NCBI GenBank assembly: GCA_002943765.1
Contig: PQWQ01000006.1
Span: 3,224,001-3,288,000, forward strand
Direction: 5' to 3'
From: Psoroptes ovis
Lineage: Eukaryota > Arthropoda > Arachnida > Sarcoptiformes > Psoroptidae
DNA: 64,000 nt
The position numbers and the translations under genes are program-made. Position 1 is the stretch's first letter. Each line of letters begins with the position of its first letter. The notes under the pieces were generated by a model that ran no database searches, was not told the DNA's origin, and saw nothing but the letters and a program-made list of their open reading frames with translations. Below, piece by piece: positions 9,921-22,083 of this stretch.

Positions 9921-10894
9921 AGTTTAATTGTTTTAGACAAAAAAAGCGAAAAGAGAAATTTAATCGAAAAAAAGCAATTTGAATTTAAAATGATTTTTCA
10001 AATCAATTTATACAAAAAAAATAAGAAAATTTTTCAAGCATTCAATTCGTCGAACACATTCAGTGTCAAATGATCATCATCATTGTTGTTGTTCACCAGC
10101 TAAGCCAATCAATCATCATCATTGATTCATCTTCAATGATCGAACAAAAATTTAAAATTCCTATGAGTAAAGTGTTTAATTTTTTCTTTGAACAAAATGA
10201 TGAAATTCATTTTTAATAAGCGACAACAAAAGTTCATTCCTTTCAACATAACAACAATGTATGCAAGATATGATAATGGCCATTTCATTTATTTAAAATT
10301 AAAATTTTTGAACAAAAAACAAAGAAGGCAAAAATTAATAACCTTCACAGATAATTCATTTCGCATGTGATGATGATGATCATCATCATTATTCTTATTT
10401 ATTATCATTATTTTACTCATAATTACAATCATTTTCTCGTTCTATTTAATTTTCATTTGAATACATGTTTCACATCTGCAACATAAATAACATCATACAT
10501 CAAATCTATCTTCATTCATTCATACATTCATTCATTCATTTTGTCCATTCATTGATCAGCGAAAAACAACAACAACATCAATTTACTCACAATTTTTCTT
10601 ATTTGATTTATTCAATTGAATGTTTGAAAGCAGATGAAATGAATGGGAAAAATTATTTTTATACATTGAATTGCTTCAAGAGATGCATGATCATTTCCAA
10701 AAACCTGAGTATCTTCTTTATCTTTTTACTTTTCAATATATTGAATCAAAAGCAACAAACTCAGCTTCGCAAAACAACATCGACTGCGAAACTTGCATTT
10801 CAGTTTTGTTTTTGTTTTTTCTGAATTAAAAAATTTGACAAAAATAAAAGAAAAATTCAAATTTCCAAGTGAAAATACGATTGTTTTTAAAAAA
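9921..10894. promoter_or_regulatory. Spacer between divergent GLD-2-like and secreted-protein genes
   Basis: About 970 bp separate two divergent start codons, so both promoters should lie here. It is A+T-rich, with an 18-bp ATG/CAT palindrome near 10370-10390 and an ATTC-type tetranucleotide tract around 10510-10545. I see no recognisable core promoter element and no convincing upstream exon. Confidence 0.4.
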
Positions 10895-13029
10895 ATGATT
10901 TTGCCTTCAAAATATTTCCATGGTATCATAGTGATTATTTCACTGATATTGGCTATAATTGTCGGGAATTCGGGTAAAAATTTTCAATTTACAATTTTTT
11001 TTGAGAACAAAATCTATGAATTTTTCTAAAATTTCCTTGATTTTTATTCATAGATTGTTCGCAAGAGCTTACAACAACTCCGCCAGACACATCAACGACA
11101 ACATCAAACGAAAATCTATTGAATGATTTGAAAAATTTCATTTTGAATTTGAAATTAAATTCCATTGATATCACTGATGATAATAGTGATAATAATGATG
11201 ATTATAAACAAGTAACTACATTGCCAACAACATCAACCACTGAAAAAAGTATTATTGATTCTGATGAAATAATCGACAATCAGCCGCCTTCATTGTCTAA
11301 AGATAATGAAGTAGATGATCAAGTCAATCAGCCACCTTCAATAAATAATAAAAATAATGAAGTGAATATCGTTGAATCAACACCATTACCATCATCATCA
11401 CCACCGCCAGCAATACGTAAAGGTTTCCGTCGTCCATTTTTACGAAGACTAAAACCATCGACTTTGAATAATACAATTGAAGCAAACAATGATCAAAAAA
11501 ATCCAGACGATTCATTTAGCGTTCATCGTAGATTAAATAATCGTCCTATTATTGTTCGCAGAATCAAATCTAAATCATCTATTTCGACTGAATCATCCTT
11601 ACCGAATCGTTTTCCAGGTAATTTTCAAGGTAGAAGACCTTTTTTACGTCGAACGACAATTATTACTCGAACATATGAAACTGAATCTACAAGTGCCACG
11701 ACACCCATAACAACCACAACGTTACCACCTTCAACTACAATATTCACAACACCACCACCGACATCGAGTACAACTGCGGCTTCAAATGAAATTGGACCGA
11801 TAGTGATTGATGAAGATGAAAATGATATCCACAAAAGTGATCGTGAGAATAGCGATGTGGATGTAACTGAACCTCCGATTATCACAACTACAACTCAATC
11901 ATCAACAATAAAAGATATTCCTACGACCACGACTGAATCCACGCCAAAAACAACGGCAGTGACTAAAATGCCATTGGCAACAATTATGAATACAGTATCA
12001 ACAACAACAACTAAAAAGCACAAGAAAATTAAATTGGAAATAGATGATAATAAAAATAAACACGAAATTACAAAGCCATTGATTGTTACGAATAATAATG
12101 ATAATAATAATGTTGCCAAAATCAATCATAATCATCAAAAATCGTCTAAATCGAATAATCGTAATAGAAATAAAAGCAAAGATAAAAATAAACAGAAAAT
12201 TAAAAATAAATCAACCTGTGCCAATGATTGGTCATGTCGATCCCCGAAAACTGACAATCATGAGAACATTGATGATAATAATGATGATGATGATGGTGAT
12301 GTCGATGACCAAAAGAATAATGAATTCAACAACAATAACATTGATGAATTGATCATTACTAATGATCAATTCGATAACAATGGAAATAATGATCCACCGA
12401 CTATCGCCATTAGACAAAATATTAGTAAAAATAACAATAAGAAAATTAAAAATAATCGGAAACAATCGCAAAATAATAATAATAATCATAATATAAATAG
12501 TAAAAAATCACGTAATCGTTATGTGAAACCATCGAGCACGACAGTTACAACAACAGCAGCACCAACAACAACAACAACGACAACAGTCGCACCATCAACA
12601 ACCAGAAAAGTGAATGGTAAAAGAATATCTTCGACAACATCATCATCAAGAAAAAAATCATCAACCAAACGAATACGATTGAATAACAGCAAGAATAGTA
12701 AAAAGAAAGTTAAAAATAATCGTAATAATAACAACAATAATAATAATAATAATAATAATCGTAGTTCAAATCGAATCAATGCAAATTATCAATCAAATAA
12801 TAATAATCAATGTGAAATGGTTGTTTGTGAATTACCTTGTTACATTTTCAAAACTGGTGTGGATGCATGTCCAGAATGTAGTTGTCCAGAAGCCAATTTT
12901 GATCGTATACAATTCTTAGCGACCAGTAGTTTTGAACCAGCTTTTCGTTTTCATTCATCGAGAACAAATAATAATCAAAATAATCGAAATGATAATAAAA
13001 ATCAACGTTATCAATTTCATTTGAATTGA
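10895..13029 (+). CDS. Secreted Thr/Asn-rich protein with a C-terminal antistasin-like cysteine module
   Basis: Exon 1 (10895-10973) encodes a start Met and a hydrophobic stretch (IIVIISLILAIIVG), a good signal peptide. An 80-bp intron (GTAAAA...CATAG) follows, and exon 2 is 11054-13029; the spliced product is 684 residues. Most of the chain is low complexity: Thr/Pro/Ser clusters that could carry O-glycans, basic Asn/Lys tracts, and acidic Asp/Asn runs. The only compact module is at residues 613-637, with six cysteines spaced C-x4-C-x3-C-x9-C-x2-C-x-C. This resembles the antistasin-like family, in which such modules often inhibit serine proteases. A short tail follows. Extracellular or cuticle-related function is inference; no close family is recognised. 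A poly(A) signal lies 159 nt downstream. Confidence 0.75.
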
Positions 13030-13187
13030 AATTATTTGTTTTTTTCAATCATTTTTTTTGAATTTTTTTCTTTGCTTAGAATTTTATTCATAGTGATTTA
13101 TCTTATCATATCTAATCATATCTTGAATTTTTTGTTTTGTTTTTTTCTATATTTTGTAATTGTTTTTCTATTATTTCTTATTTTGGC

Positions 13188-13193
13188 AATAAA
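13188..13193 (+). terminator. Poly(A) signal AATAAA for the secreted protein gene
   Basis: A canonical hexamer 159 nt past the stop codon, in a T-rich context. Confidence 0.5.
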
Positions 13194-14568
13194 TGAATAG
13201 ATTTTGTTTCATTTTGAATCATTCATATTGAATTGAAATCATTGAATTTACCAAGATTTATGAGATAGTAAAAAATGATAGTAAAAGAGAGATTTTGCAA
13301 AATTTTCAGACGATAAAATTAGTACAAATCTCAATCAACAGAAGGCAGCGAAAATTCAATTTCAAATTGAAAATTTTTCAAATTGGCATCAAATCTCAAA
13401 AATTGAAATTATTTGAATTCAAATATAATTTGCTTTGAAATTTTTCCTGCCAAAAAAAAATTTAGGTAAAATCAATTTACTCATTTTTTTCTTAAAAGTA
13501 ACCATTAAAATAATAGTTGACACGAGACCTGAGCATTTAAAGGCATTCAAAGTGTGTGTGTGTCTATTTAGAAAAATGATATAATTTTCAAATTTTTTTA
13601 ATGATACACTTTAAAACGATGTGGATGATGAAGATAATACAAGGTGGCCCTTTTTGAATTCAAGCACTCCGCTCGCACACACATCACACACTAACAATCA
13701 ATCAATAATAGCAAAAATGATACAAAATTATTTAAAATTATATGAAATTAAACAAATATAAATATCAATGAATGAATGAATGAATGAAGCATATTATTAT
13801 GGATTCCGGCACAAATGAAAATGGAATAACAACTTAATTTTTTTCTTTATCTTCATTTGATATATATTTTCAACATTGTCATTATCATTAAAATGATAAT
13901 GATGATCCATATTATTATTATTATCTAACTTTGTCTTTTTTGTTTGTTTGTTTATTTTGATTTATCCACATACATTGCAAATGTTTTTATATATTTAAGA
14001 AGATGTTATGAATGGTAAATGGTATTTAAATGATCATTTTCATGATTCGTTATGAGTAAAAGAGAGAGAGATGAAGAAATTTCAAAAATTCGATAAGATT
14101 TCAGAGATTTAAATGTATGTACGTTTTTAAATGATCATCTACAAAGCATCTCAAGATATAAATGTTTTCATTTTTTGTCAAAATTCAATGGAATTTTCAT
14201 CGGAATTTTTTTGTAAAATTTTTCACTGAACAGACAGTGTAGATATTGTTCAATGTTGTAGGTATGAAAAAATTTTAAATTCATTTTCCCACTAAATGTG
14301 TGTATAACTTTACAACATTTTTGACTAATTACATTCAAATTATATATGAATGATAGAATATGAGATGATTTTAAAACGATCAATTGATTCACAATAATTT
14401 TTGAAGAAATCAAAAATATTTTCTCAAAAAGTGCATTGGAGTTGATTTCAAACGCATCAATGAAATGAAAGCCATCAATCTTTCAGCCAAAACGATTAGT
14501 AAAATGACATTTGACTCGACACTTTTTGAATGATACACATTTGAATGTGTATGTGTGTGTTTATTATC

Positions 14569-14588
14569 TGTGAGGTAAGTACCTCACA
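14569..14588. repeat. 20-bp palindrome TGTGAGGTA-AG-TACCTCACA
   Basis: Two perfect 9-bp arms are separated by 2 nt. It is more G+C-rich than its surroundings. It could bind a dimeric protein; function is unknown. Confidence 0.5.
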
Positions 14589-14884
14589 TTCTTATGCTTG
14601 CATTCCAATGAATAAATATCAACTAATAATAATGGTAGCCAAACCACCACATAATCATCATTTAAACATCATCAAACAAACATATTCTTAATCTTAATTA
14701 TAATCAAAAATAAATAAAAAGGAGATATCAATAAATATATTATCTCATTGAAAATAGAAAAAAACCACACACGTTGTATGCGTATTTTTTCTTCTCATTG
14801 ATATTAATGGAAATATGAATGGCGAGAATATTTATTGAATTATTGATTGAATAAATAAATGTTTAAATGAATGAATGGATAAAT

Positions 14885-15071
14885 CAGTCATTCTCAACCG
14901 GTGTTCCGCGGCACTTTAGTGTTCCGCCAGATTCCAAAAATGTGCCGCCAAATTTCGGAAATCTAACTCATTTCTTTACTATTCCCTTACTTGGTGTGCC
15001 GCAAGATTTTGGAAATAAAGGCTTTTCCTTTTTTCAGTGTGCCGCGGCGAAAAAAAGGTTGAGAATGACTG
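14885..15071. mobile_element. 187-bp non-autonomous hAT-type element (MITE)
   Basis: The ends CAGTCATTCTCAACC (14885-14899) and GGTTGAGAATGACTG (15057-15071) are perfect 15-bp inverted repeats. They resemble the CAGTGGTTCTCAACC termini of Charlie-like hAT transposons. The flanking octamers GGATAAAT (14877-14884) and GGCTAAAT (15072-15079) match at 7 of 8 positions, as expected for an aged hAT 8-bp target-site duplication. The subterminal GTGTTCCGCGGCAC and GTGTGCCGCGGCG segments are strikingly G+C-rich for this DNA. No transposase is encoded; the open frame across the element is fortuitous. Confidence 0.85.
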
Positions 15072-18000
15072 GGCTAAATAAATGGTGGCCACACTGACGC
15101 GAAAACTGGTCAAGAAATTAAATACCTCGGTGACTAATTGAGCCATTAATCGATTCTTATGAATTTTTATGAATCAAGTTGAGAAAAAGGAGAGAAAATT
15201 GTGAGTTCATAAAAATTCATCATTTTACCTGACCATTTGAATGAATGATTAACATTACATTTAGAAATTTGATTTCTCAAAAAAAAAATTGAATCGAAAA
15301 AATTAAATTATTCACTTTCATTCAATGAATTATTGTCATTGCTGGATGATAATGACGATAATATAACGATGATCAGTGACCACTGAGCTTGAATGCCAAC
15401 ACCAGTGTATCGATGCATAAGCAGATGGACGAGAAAAAATTGAAAAATTTCATAATGAAATGCAATTTTTATCAGTGGAAAATGAATGAGAAAAAAATAA
15501 GTTTCTCATGTTTCATTTCATTGATTATCATCATGATGGATGGAACATCGTTATATCAATATTTTATTTGGATGATTTTAATTTGATTTTCATAAATAAT
15601 TTATTATCAATTATTTTTGATTTAAAGGATTGGATTTCTTACTAATTGGATGATTGAATTTTTGATTATTTCTGATTGATTTTCTGATTTTTTTTTCATC
15701 AGAAAACAATGGATCAATGAATAGATAATCCGTTTCTTACTTTTCTCTTGGCTAAACTGATTGATAGATTTATTTGACTTCAATCAATGACTTTACATTT
15801 CATCTATTTACAGCATAAAATTCGTGCACATCATCAATTTTTAATTGGAATGTCAAAACAATTCAATTGAAATGGATGAACGTAGCAAAGCATCAGCATC
15901 AGATCAAAATTTACATGAAAATATTTCGAAAAAATGTTGATTGAGAAACGAGAACAATGAAAAATATACGGCATAAAAAACCTGATTTTGAATAATTTAA
16001 CCAGATTTTGTCTAGTTTTTTCGAATAGACAAATACCGTATGAATATCATGCAATTTAAGTTTGCTCAAAAAAATAATTCAATTTTTAGAAAAGCAAAAA
16101 ATTTCCATATTAAGTCAAAAATCATTGATTTTGATTTTGAAATTAAAAAAAATCTAAATTTTTCACTAAATTTGAATAAATTTCTTCGAGTTAAATGAAA
16201 AAAAATGATAATCAAGATTCTGTTGAACCTAATGGCTATGATCATCGGAAAGAAAAAATTGAGGATTCGAACAAGTGGACGAAGTAAAAAACGATAATAA
16301 TAATAATCTAATAATTCTATGGATAATCAACAACAATATGCATCGAGTGTGGCATTTTAAATTTGTTTTGTTTACATTTTTATACAAAATTTACATGTTC
16401 ATGATCCTGTTTGTTATCACATAAAGTTGTTTGTTTTATTCATTTCTTGTTTAATATTTCACATAAATTTTTCGACATATGATTATCATAATGAATAAAA
16501 TTATTACTATTATTCATTAAATTTATATCATGTAAATTTGCATCACTTTGCATCAATGATTATCAATCCTCCGCAATATTTGATTTTGATTTTATTTTAG
16601 ACCAAAAATGACCGTTTCCAACGATTATCGGTGATTTTTTCTTGTGTTTCATTCACAAAATTCGAGCAAAAATTAGATCAAATCTAAAATTTGTGCAACA
16701 TGACGATCGAGAACCGAAAATATTCTCGAAAAATTAGATGATTTAATCAATGAATTGGTTTTGGTTTGATTTCATTCAGAAAAACTTGATTTTGTTCAAT
16801 TTTTAATGAATCAATTTCTCGAAAATGCACACACACAATGTATGTGTTTATGGGCAGTATTTGTCTTTCCGTCAATGATGGTAAACCAACTAAGCAATCG
16901 TTATCAATGTATTTGAATTGATTTTAAGAAATGATGTTGTTGATGGTGGTGGTAATGGTGATATTCACTTTAATTTCAGACATTATTTGATTTTCGATGG
17001 TCGTAAATCGTTTTTATTTGATTTTTTCCAATTTTTTTTTATTGGCGAATTGCAAATAAATTCATATAAATGAATTTATTCATATATTCTCATCCATATA
17101 TCATTTATACATATACGATAGTATCGGAATTTTTCTTCAATTTTTTCATTTCCACTCTCGGCGCGCATCGTTTGGCTCAATGTGTGGTGGTTGGTAGTTA
17201 TCATATCATTTTGAATAAATTTCTTGAGAATTTTATTTTCAATTTGAAATTACTCTAAGCTCAAATCGGATTAATCATATCGAATAATGATTATTATTAT
17301 GTGTTTATCGGTCAATTTTCTGAATTACTGAAGCTAAATCAACAACAACAAAGGTATGAATGCATGTTGTATTCATAGCTTTGTTAAACTTCAATTTTTT
17401 TTTTTGTAAAATTAAACATTTTTTCAATGGAGATAAATATAAGAAAATTATTCAAATTAAATAAAAATAAAATTGAATAAATAAATAAATACTCCTACAC
17501 TTTTGATACGAGAAAAAGAAAAACTGAATAATTTTGAAATATTTCAAATATTCAAATAAAAATTTTCACAAATTTGCATAATTTTCAAATTGTTTATTTT
17601 ATGAAGAGAGAAAAAGCAGGAAAAAAATTTAAATAATTAATTTAATCATTTCATCAATCAATTAATCAAGAAAATTTGGATCAAATGTAATTTGTTTCTG
17701 TGTTTTGCTTTGTTTGTGCGAATCAAAAATTTTTACTCATTGATTATCAATCATGAAACTAATATCTGTTTTTATATTTACACAAAGGACCTTTGTATTG
17801 AATAATGTTTGGATGTTTTGTTGAGTCAAAAAAAAAATGATTAAATTATAATCAATCAAACATGTGATACACTCATGCACACACTGGAAATATTCGTTAA
17901 TTAAGTTTTAAATTTGAAATAAAATGAAAAACTTGATACAAACAAACAAAAAAAAACGAAAAATTCAAATTGAAATATGATTAATCAAATGATAGATATT

Positions 18001-18332
18001 GTTTGTTTGTTTGTTATTTGTATTTGTTGATAATATTTACAGGAAATAATTTCAAAATAATCGTTCGTTGAATCGCAATTGTTCTATCGAAATTGATCTA
18101 TTGATTCCGTGTTTGTTTGTGAATGTTGGTGTATATATGATGGTGATGGTGTATTTGTATCATTGTTTTTGTTGTTTCTCTGAATAAATATCAATATTAC
18201 CATTGAATTCAATTGAATTATCTTTGAATTATTACTCTCTATACATATGATGATATTTGATACAATGAAATTTTTTTTTGTTCAAATTTCATTGAAAAAA
18301 ATAATGATAATGAATGAAATGAATTCATTCAA

Positions 18333-20932
18333 TCATCGACCTAACATTGTATGTCGTTTCATGTGTAACGATAAATGATCACTACGTGAAAATGCTCGTT
18401 CACATAATTGACATTGAAATGGACGATCACCAGTATGTTTACGAAAATGTCTTGTCAATTCATCTGATCGAGCAAATTTCCATCCACAACCTTTCCATGA
18501 ACATTGATATGGTTTTTCACCGGTATGTGTTCGTAAATGTGCTTTTAAATGTGAACTTTTTGAATATGTTTTTGTGCAGCCATCATAATTACAAATGTGT
18601 TGTGTTATTTTTTTCTTTCCGCTTGCTTTACGTCCACGACGACTTTTACCGCCATTCGTTGCTAATTGTTGTTGCTGTTGTTGATCTAATTGTTGGCATT
18701 GTTGCATTAATTGTCCATTTTCGTTGATCATCGTTAACAAGAGATTATTATTATTATTGTTTGCTTTGGCTTGTTTTGATTTTGGACCACGCCGTCCACG
18801 TGGTGGATTATTAGTCGTCGTGGTTGCTTGCGGTTTCATAATTATTTGATAATTATTTTGGTGATGATGATTTTGTGCATAATTTGTTGTTGCATTGACA
18901 CCGATTGGCATCAATAATTGTTGATTATTATTTCCATTGATTTGTTGTTGTTGATGTTGAATCAATATTTTTGATTGATTATTATTGTTGCTATGCAATT
19001 GTGGTGGCGATGTAGGAGGTGTTACTAATGATGAGCTAATTGTTTGATAATTGATCATTGAATTATTGTTATTATTAATTGTTTCATTATTATAATAATT
19101 ATTATATTGATTATGATTATGTTGTTGACTGTGATTATGACTTTGATGATGATGATGAGCTTGTTGATGCTGATGGTGATGATGAAGATGGGCAGCCGAA
19201 TGTTGTGTATAAATTTGTTGATCATCATTCATGATTGGGGATTCATGGTGGCCAACGATTTGATTTGCCGCTTGTTGATGATGCTGCTGGTTAAGATGTA
19301 AATCATTTTTAATTTCATTATTATTCATCAAAACAGTTGTTGTATATGAATTATTATTGATAATATTATGATTATAACCATCGGATGTTGCCGTTGCTGC
19401 TGGTGTTGCTTGATTATGTAAATCTGATTGATGATGATTTTGATGGTGTGGAATAAGCAAATCATTTGTAATAAATTGATTAGAATAATATGAATCATTT
19501 TGATTATGTTGTTGATGTTCTAAATGTTGATGATGGTGTAAATGGTGATTATGGTGATTGCCATTTAAATATGAAGATTGTAACATATTATTACTATTTG
19601 GAGATGATGGCGGGGATATTTGTTGATTTGTTGTTTGTGGTTGTTGCACAACATTATTGTAATCTTTATCATTATTATTGTTGGTCAAAAATTCGTTTGA
19701 GTTAATCCAATAGGATGGTACATATTGATTTTGTTGTTGTTGTTGCTGCTGCTGCTGCTGGTGCTGTTGATGATGATGAGTATAATAAATACTGTCTAAT
19801 GATATGCCTTCGTTATTGTTTAAATCATATGATAAATGATTATGATTATCTAAATTTGTGTCATGATTATTATTGACATTGAAATACACATCACCATTAT
19901 TCATGATTGATAATGGAGATGATTTACGCATCGGTGATATTGATTTTAATGTTGTAGTCGATGTTGCAGCCGAAGCTGATGGTGATGGCGATGAATAGTC
20001 ACAATGTGGCTGTTTTGTCTGTTGTTCCATCGGTGGTGTCGGTACAGTAGCATTTAATGTTGTTGTTGCCGTCGTCAAAGATGGTGATAATGATTTTTGT
20101 ACTGTTGATAATTGATAGTAATCATTTGTATTGCTATTATCACTCGAATTGCAATGAATCGAAGATGTTGATGATGATGATGAAGATGACAATGCTGATG
20201 AATGTTGATCATAATAATTATTTTGATTATATTGTTGTTGTTGTTGTTCATTATGCTGATGTTGATAATTATCATATAAAATCATCGAATCATGGTGATT
20301 TTGATGGCGTTGATGTTGTGATTGATATAAATCAGAAGGATTAATTGGACTATGAGAATTATCATTATACACCACTTGTTGTTGTTCTACATTTGTTGAA
20401 GTCGTTGTCGTTGGCGATGGCAATGTTGTTGCTATCGAAGACGATGTAGTCATCGTGGTCGGAGATGTTGTGCCTGTACTATTCAACCGTAATTGATGAT
20501 GATTGCCATTAACGTGATGATTAGAATTATTACTATTGTTACTGCTGTTACAATTATTGATCAAGGAAAATTGATATTGTACGCCAACACCTTCATCTTC
20601 ATTCGATGCATTTGTTGTAATTGTTGATGTTGATGATGATGACGACGACGATGCCGTTGATGATGATTGCGGTGGTGGTAAAACTACATTATCAATATCT
20701 TGCCACATCTAAGAAAAAATTTTCATTTTTAATTATATTTTACAACATGAAAAAAAATTTACTTTGAATAATTATTTTCAAATTAACTTACATCCAAATA
20801 ATAATAATCACTATTGTAATTATTGTTATTTTGTATCAATGTTTTCGTTGTTGATTGTGGTGATTGATTTTGTTGCGATTCAGGCTGCTGATAACAATGA
20901 ATTGTTCGATGTTGTGATAATATCGAAATCAT
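18333..20932 (-). CDS. Kruppel-like factor, three C2H2 zinc fingers (KLF1/2/4/5-type)
   Basis: KLFs are nuclear transcription factors that bind CACCC/GC boxes. Exon 1 (20932-20792) encodes 47 residues and is preceded in frame by TAA; an 83-bp intron (GTAAGT...CTTAG) follows; exon 2 is 20708-18333. The product is 838 residues. Fingers lie at about residues 753-775, 783-805 and 813-833, five residues from the C-terminus, with TGEKPYQ and TGDRPFQ linkers. The contacts KSSHLKAH, RSDELTRH and RSDHLSLH are diagnostic of KLF. Basic stretches just before the fingers are likely nuclear localisation signals. The GWKF and RAFSRSDHL wording favours the KLF1/2/4/5 group (fly dar1-like) over KLF6/7, but I do not assign an orthologue. 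The N-terminal 700 residues are Asn, Gln, His and Ser homopolymers, including a poly-Gln run near 19732-19765. Confidence 0.93.
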
Positions 20933-22030
20933 TTGTTATTATTTTTTTGTGTTTTCAAATTTAATTTAAAAATAATAGATTAAATTTTAAAATCGACAAA
21001 ATTAATGAAACAGATGAATTCAAAATGAACCTTGCACATGCATGTGAATAAGATTTTAATTTTTATAAAGATAAAATATCTACATGTGTTATCGGATTCA
21101 AGTCGAATCATGTACTGAAATCATTTTATTCAAGAAAAATAAAAATCAGATTATTTCTGTTTTGTTCATTGAAAAAAAAAATTTGTTTGACATCATCACA
21201 AGCAAACCATTAACCACACACACACAACCGTCACAAGCAATGATTGATTTACTCACGCGCATTGCTATTTGAACTGAAAATTTTATTTCTAATCATTCAG
21301 CAGATTAACAGTCCATGCCTATTTCAAAAATTAATCTCTCAGATGTCTACTTGAACATTTTTGAATGGTGAAAATGCCCGTGCCACCATCGGGATGAGCT
21401 CAATAAAAGCAGAAAATTTATGACAAAAATATCATGTTTTGGATTGTAGATCGCTGTTTAATTTCATTGAAAAAAAACACAAAATGAAAAGATAATGATG
21501 GTTTTAAAAGGTATATGCCTTCGAATAGGCGTTTCACATCACTATTCAATCCCTAAACAAATTGCATTGAACAAATGTTTGAATCGAGGTGGTGCCTATT
21601 TGATTTTTTTCAAAAAAAAATTTGTATTGCAATATTTGCATCCACAAAGAGAAATAACGAAATGAGTTTCATCTCTCTCCATTTCTCTCTCTTTAAGACT
21701 CTTCAAATCATATTATCATTATCATTTGCCAGGAATACAAAAAATAGAATACAAAAATCCAAACAAATTTCCCAATTCATAAATGCATTATTAAAGGGGA
21801 AAATCAGAGAAATTTCCATTTGAAAAAAAATCAAGAAAACCCAACAAAAAATGAAGTTAATCTGTATTGAAATTCTACGCAGTGAATTCTGCTTGAATCA
21901 TTGTTCTTTTCGTATTTTTTCCTCTTTGATAATTCAGTCTACTTTTCAATTCATATTCAGTACATTTATATCCAAAGAAATATAAAAATAATGATTATCG
22001 TCATTGTATTTGATTATTTATCATGATTAT

Positions 22031-22083
22031 TATTATTATTATATAATTTTATTATTATTATATAATTTTATTATTATTATCAT
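22031..22083. repeat. 19-bp tandem repeat, about 2.7 copies
   Basis: The unit ATTATTATTATATAATTTT is repeated twice exactly and once partially in an ATT-rich setting, so it probably arose by replication slippage. Confidence 0.7.

Larger units (their letters stand above)
13030..18332. other. Intergenic stretch between the secreted protein and the KLF gene
   Basis: No coding exon is supportable. It contains the 3' flanks of both neighbours, the hAT-type MITE at 14885-15071, a 20-bp palindrome at 14569-14588, and an 8-bp-arm hairpin near 16007-16032. The rest is A+T-rich low-complexity sequence with ATTC and ATT tracts. Confidence 0.6.

Noticed and set aside
11324..12779. Minus-strand Val/Ile/Leu-rich frames that look membrane-like
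   Set aside because: They are reverse readings of Asn/Thr/Asp repeats in the secreted-protein exon.
14867..15097. 76-residue open frame with unusual Pro/Cys content
   Set aside because: It runs across the hAT-type MITE and its inverted repeats; the frame comes from the element's non-coding sequence.
18347..20344. Plus- and minus-strand Met/Asp/His-rich frames
   Set aside because: They are other-frame readings of the repetitive KLF exon.
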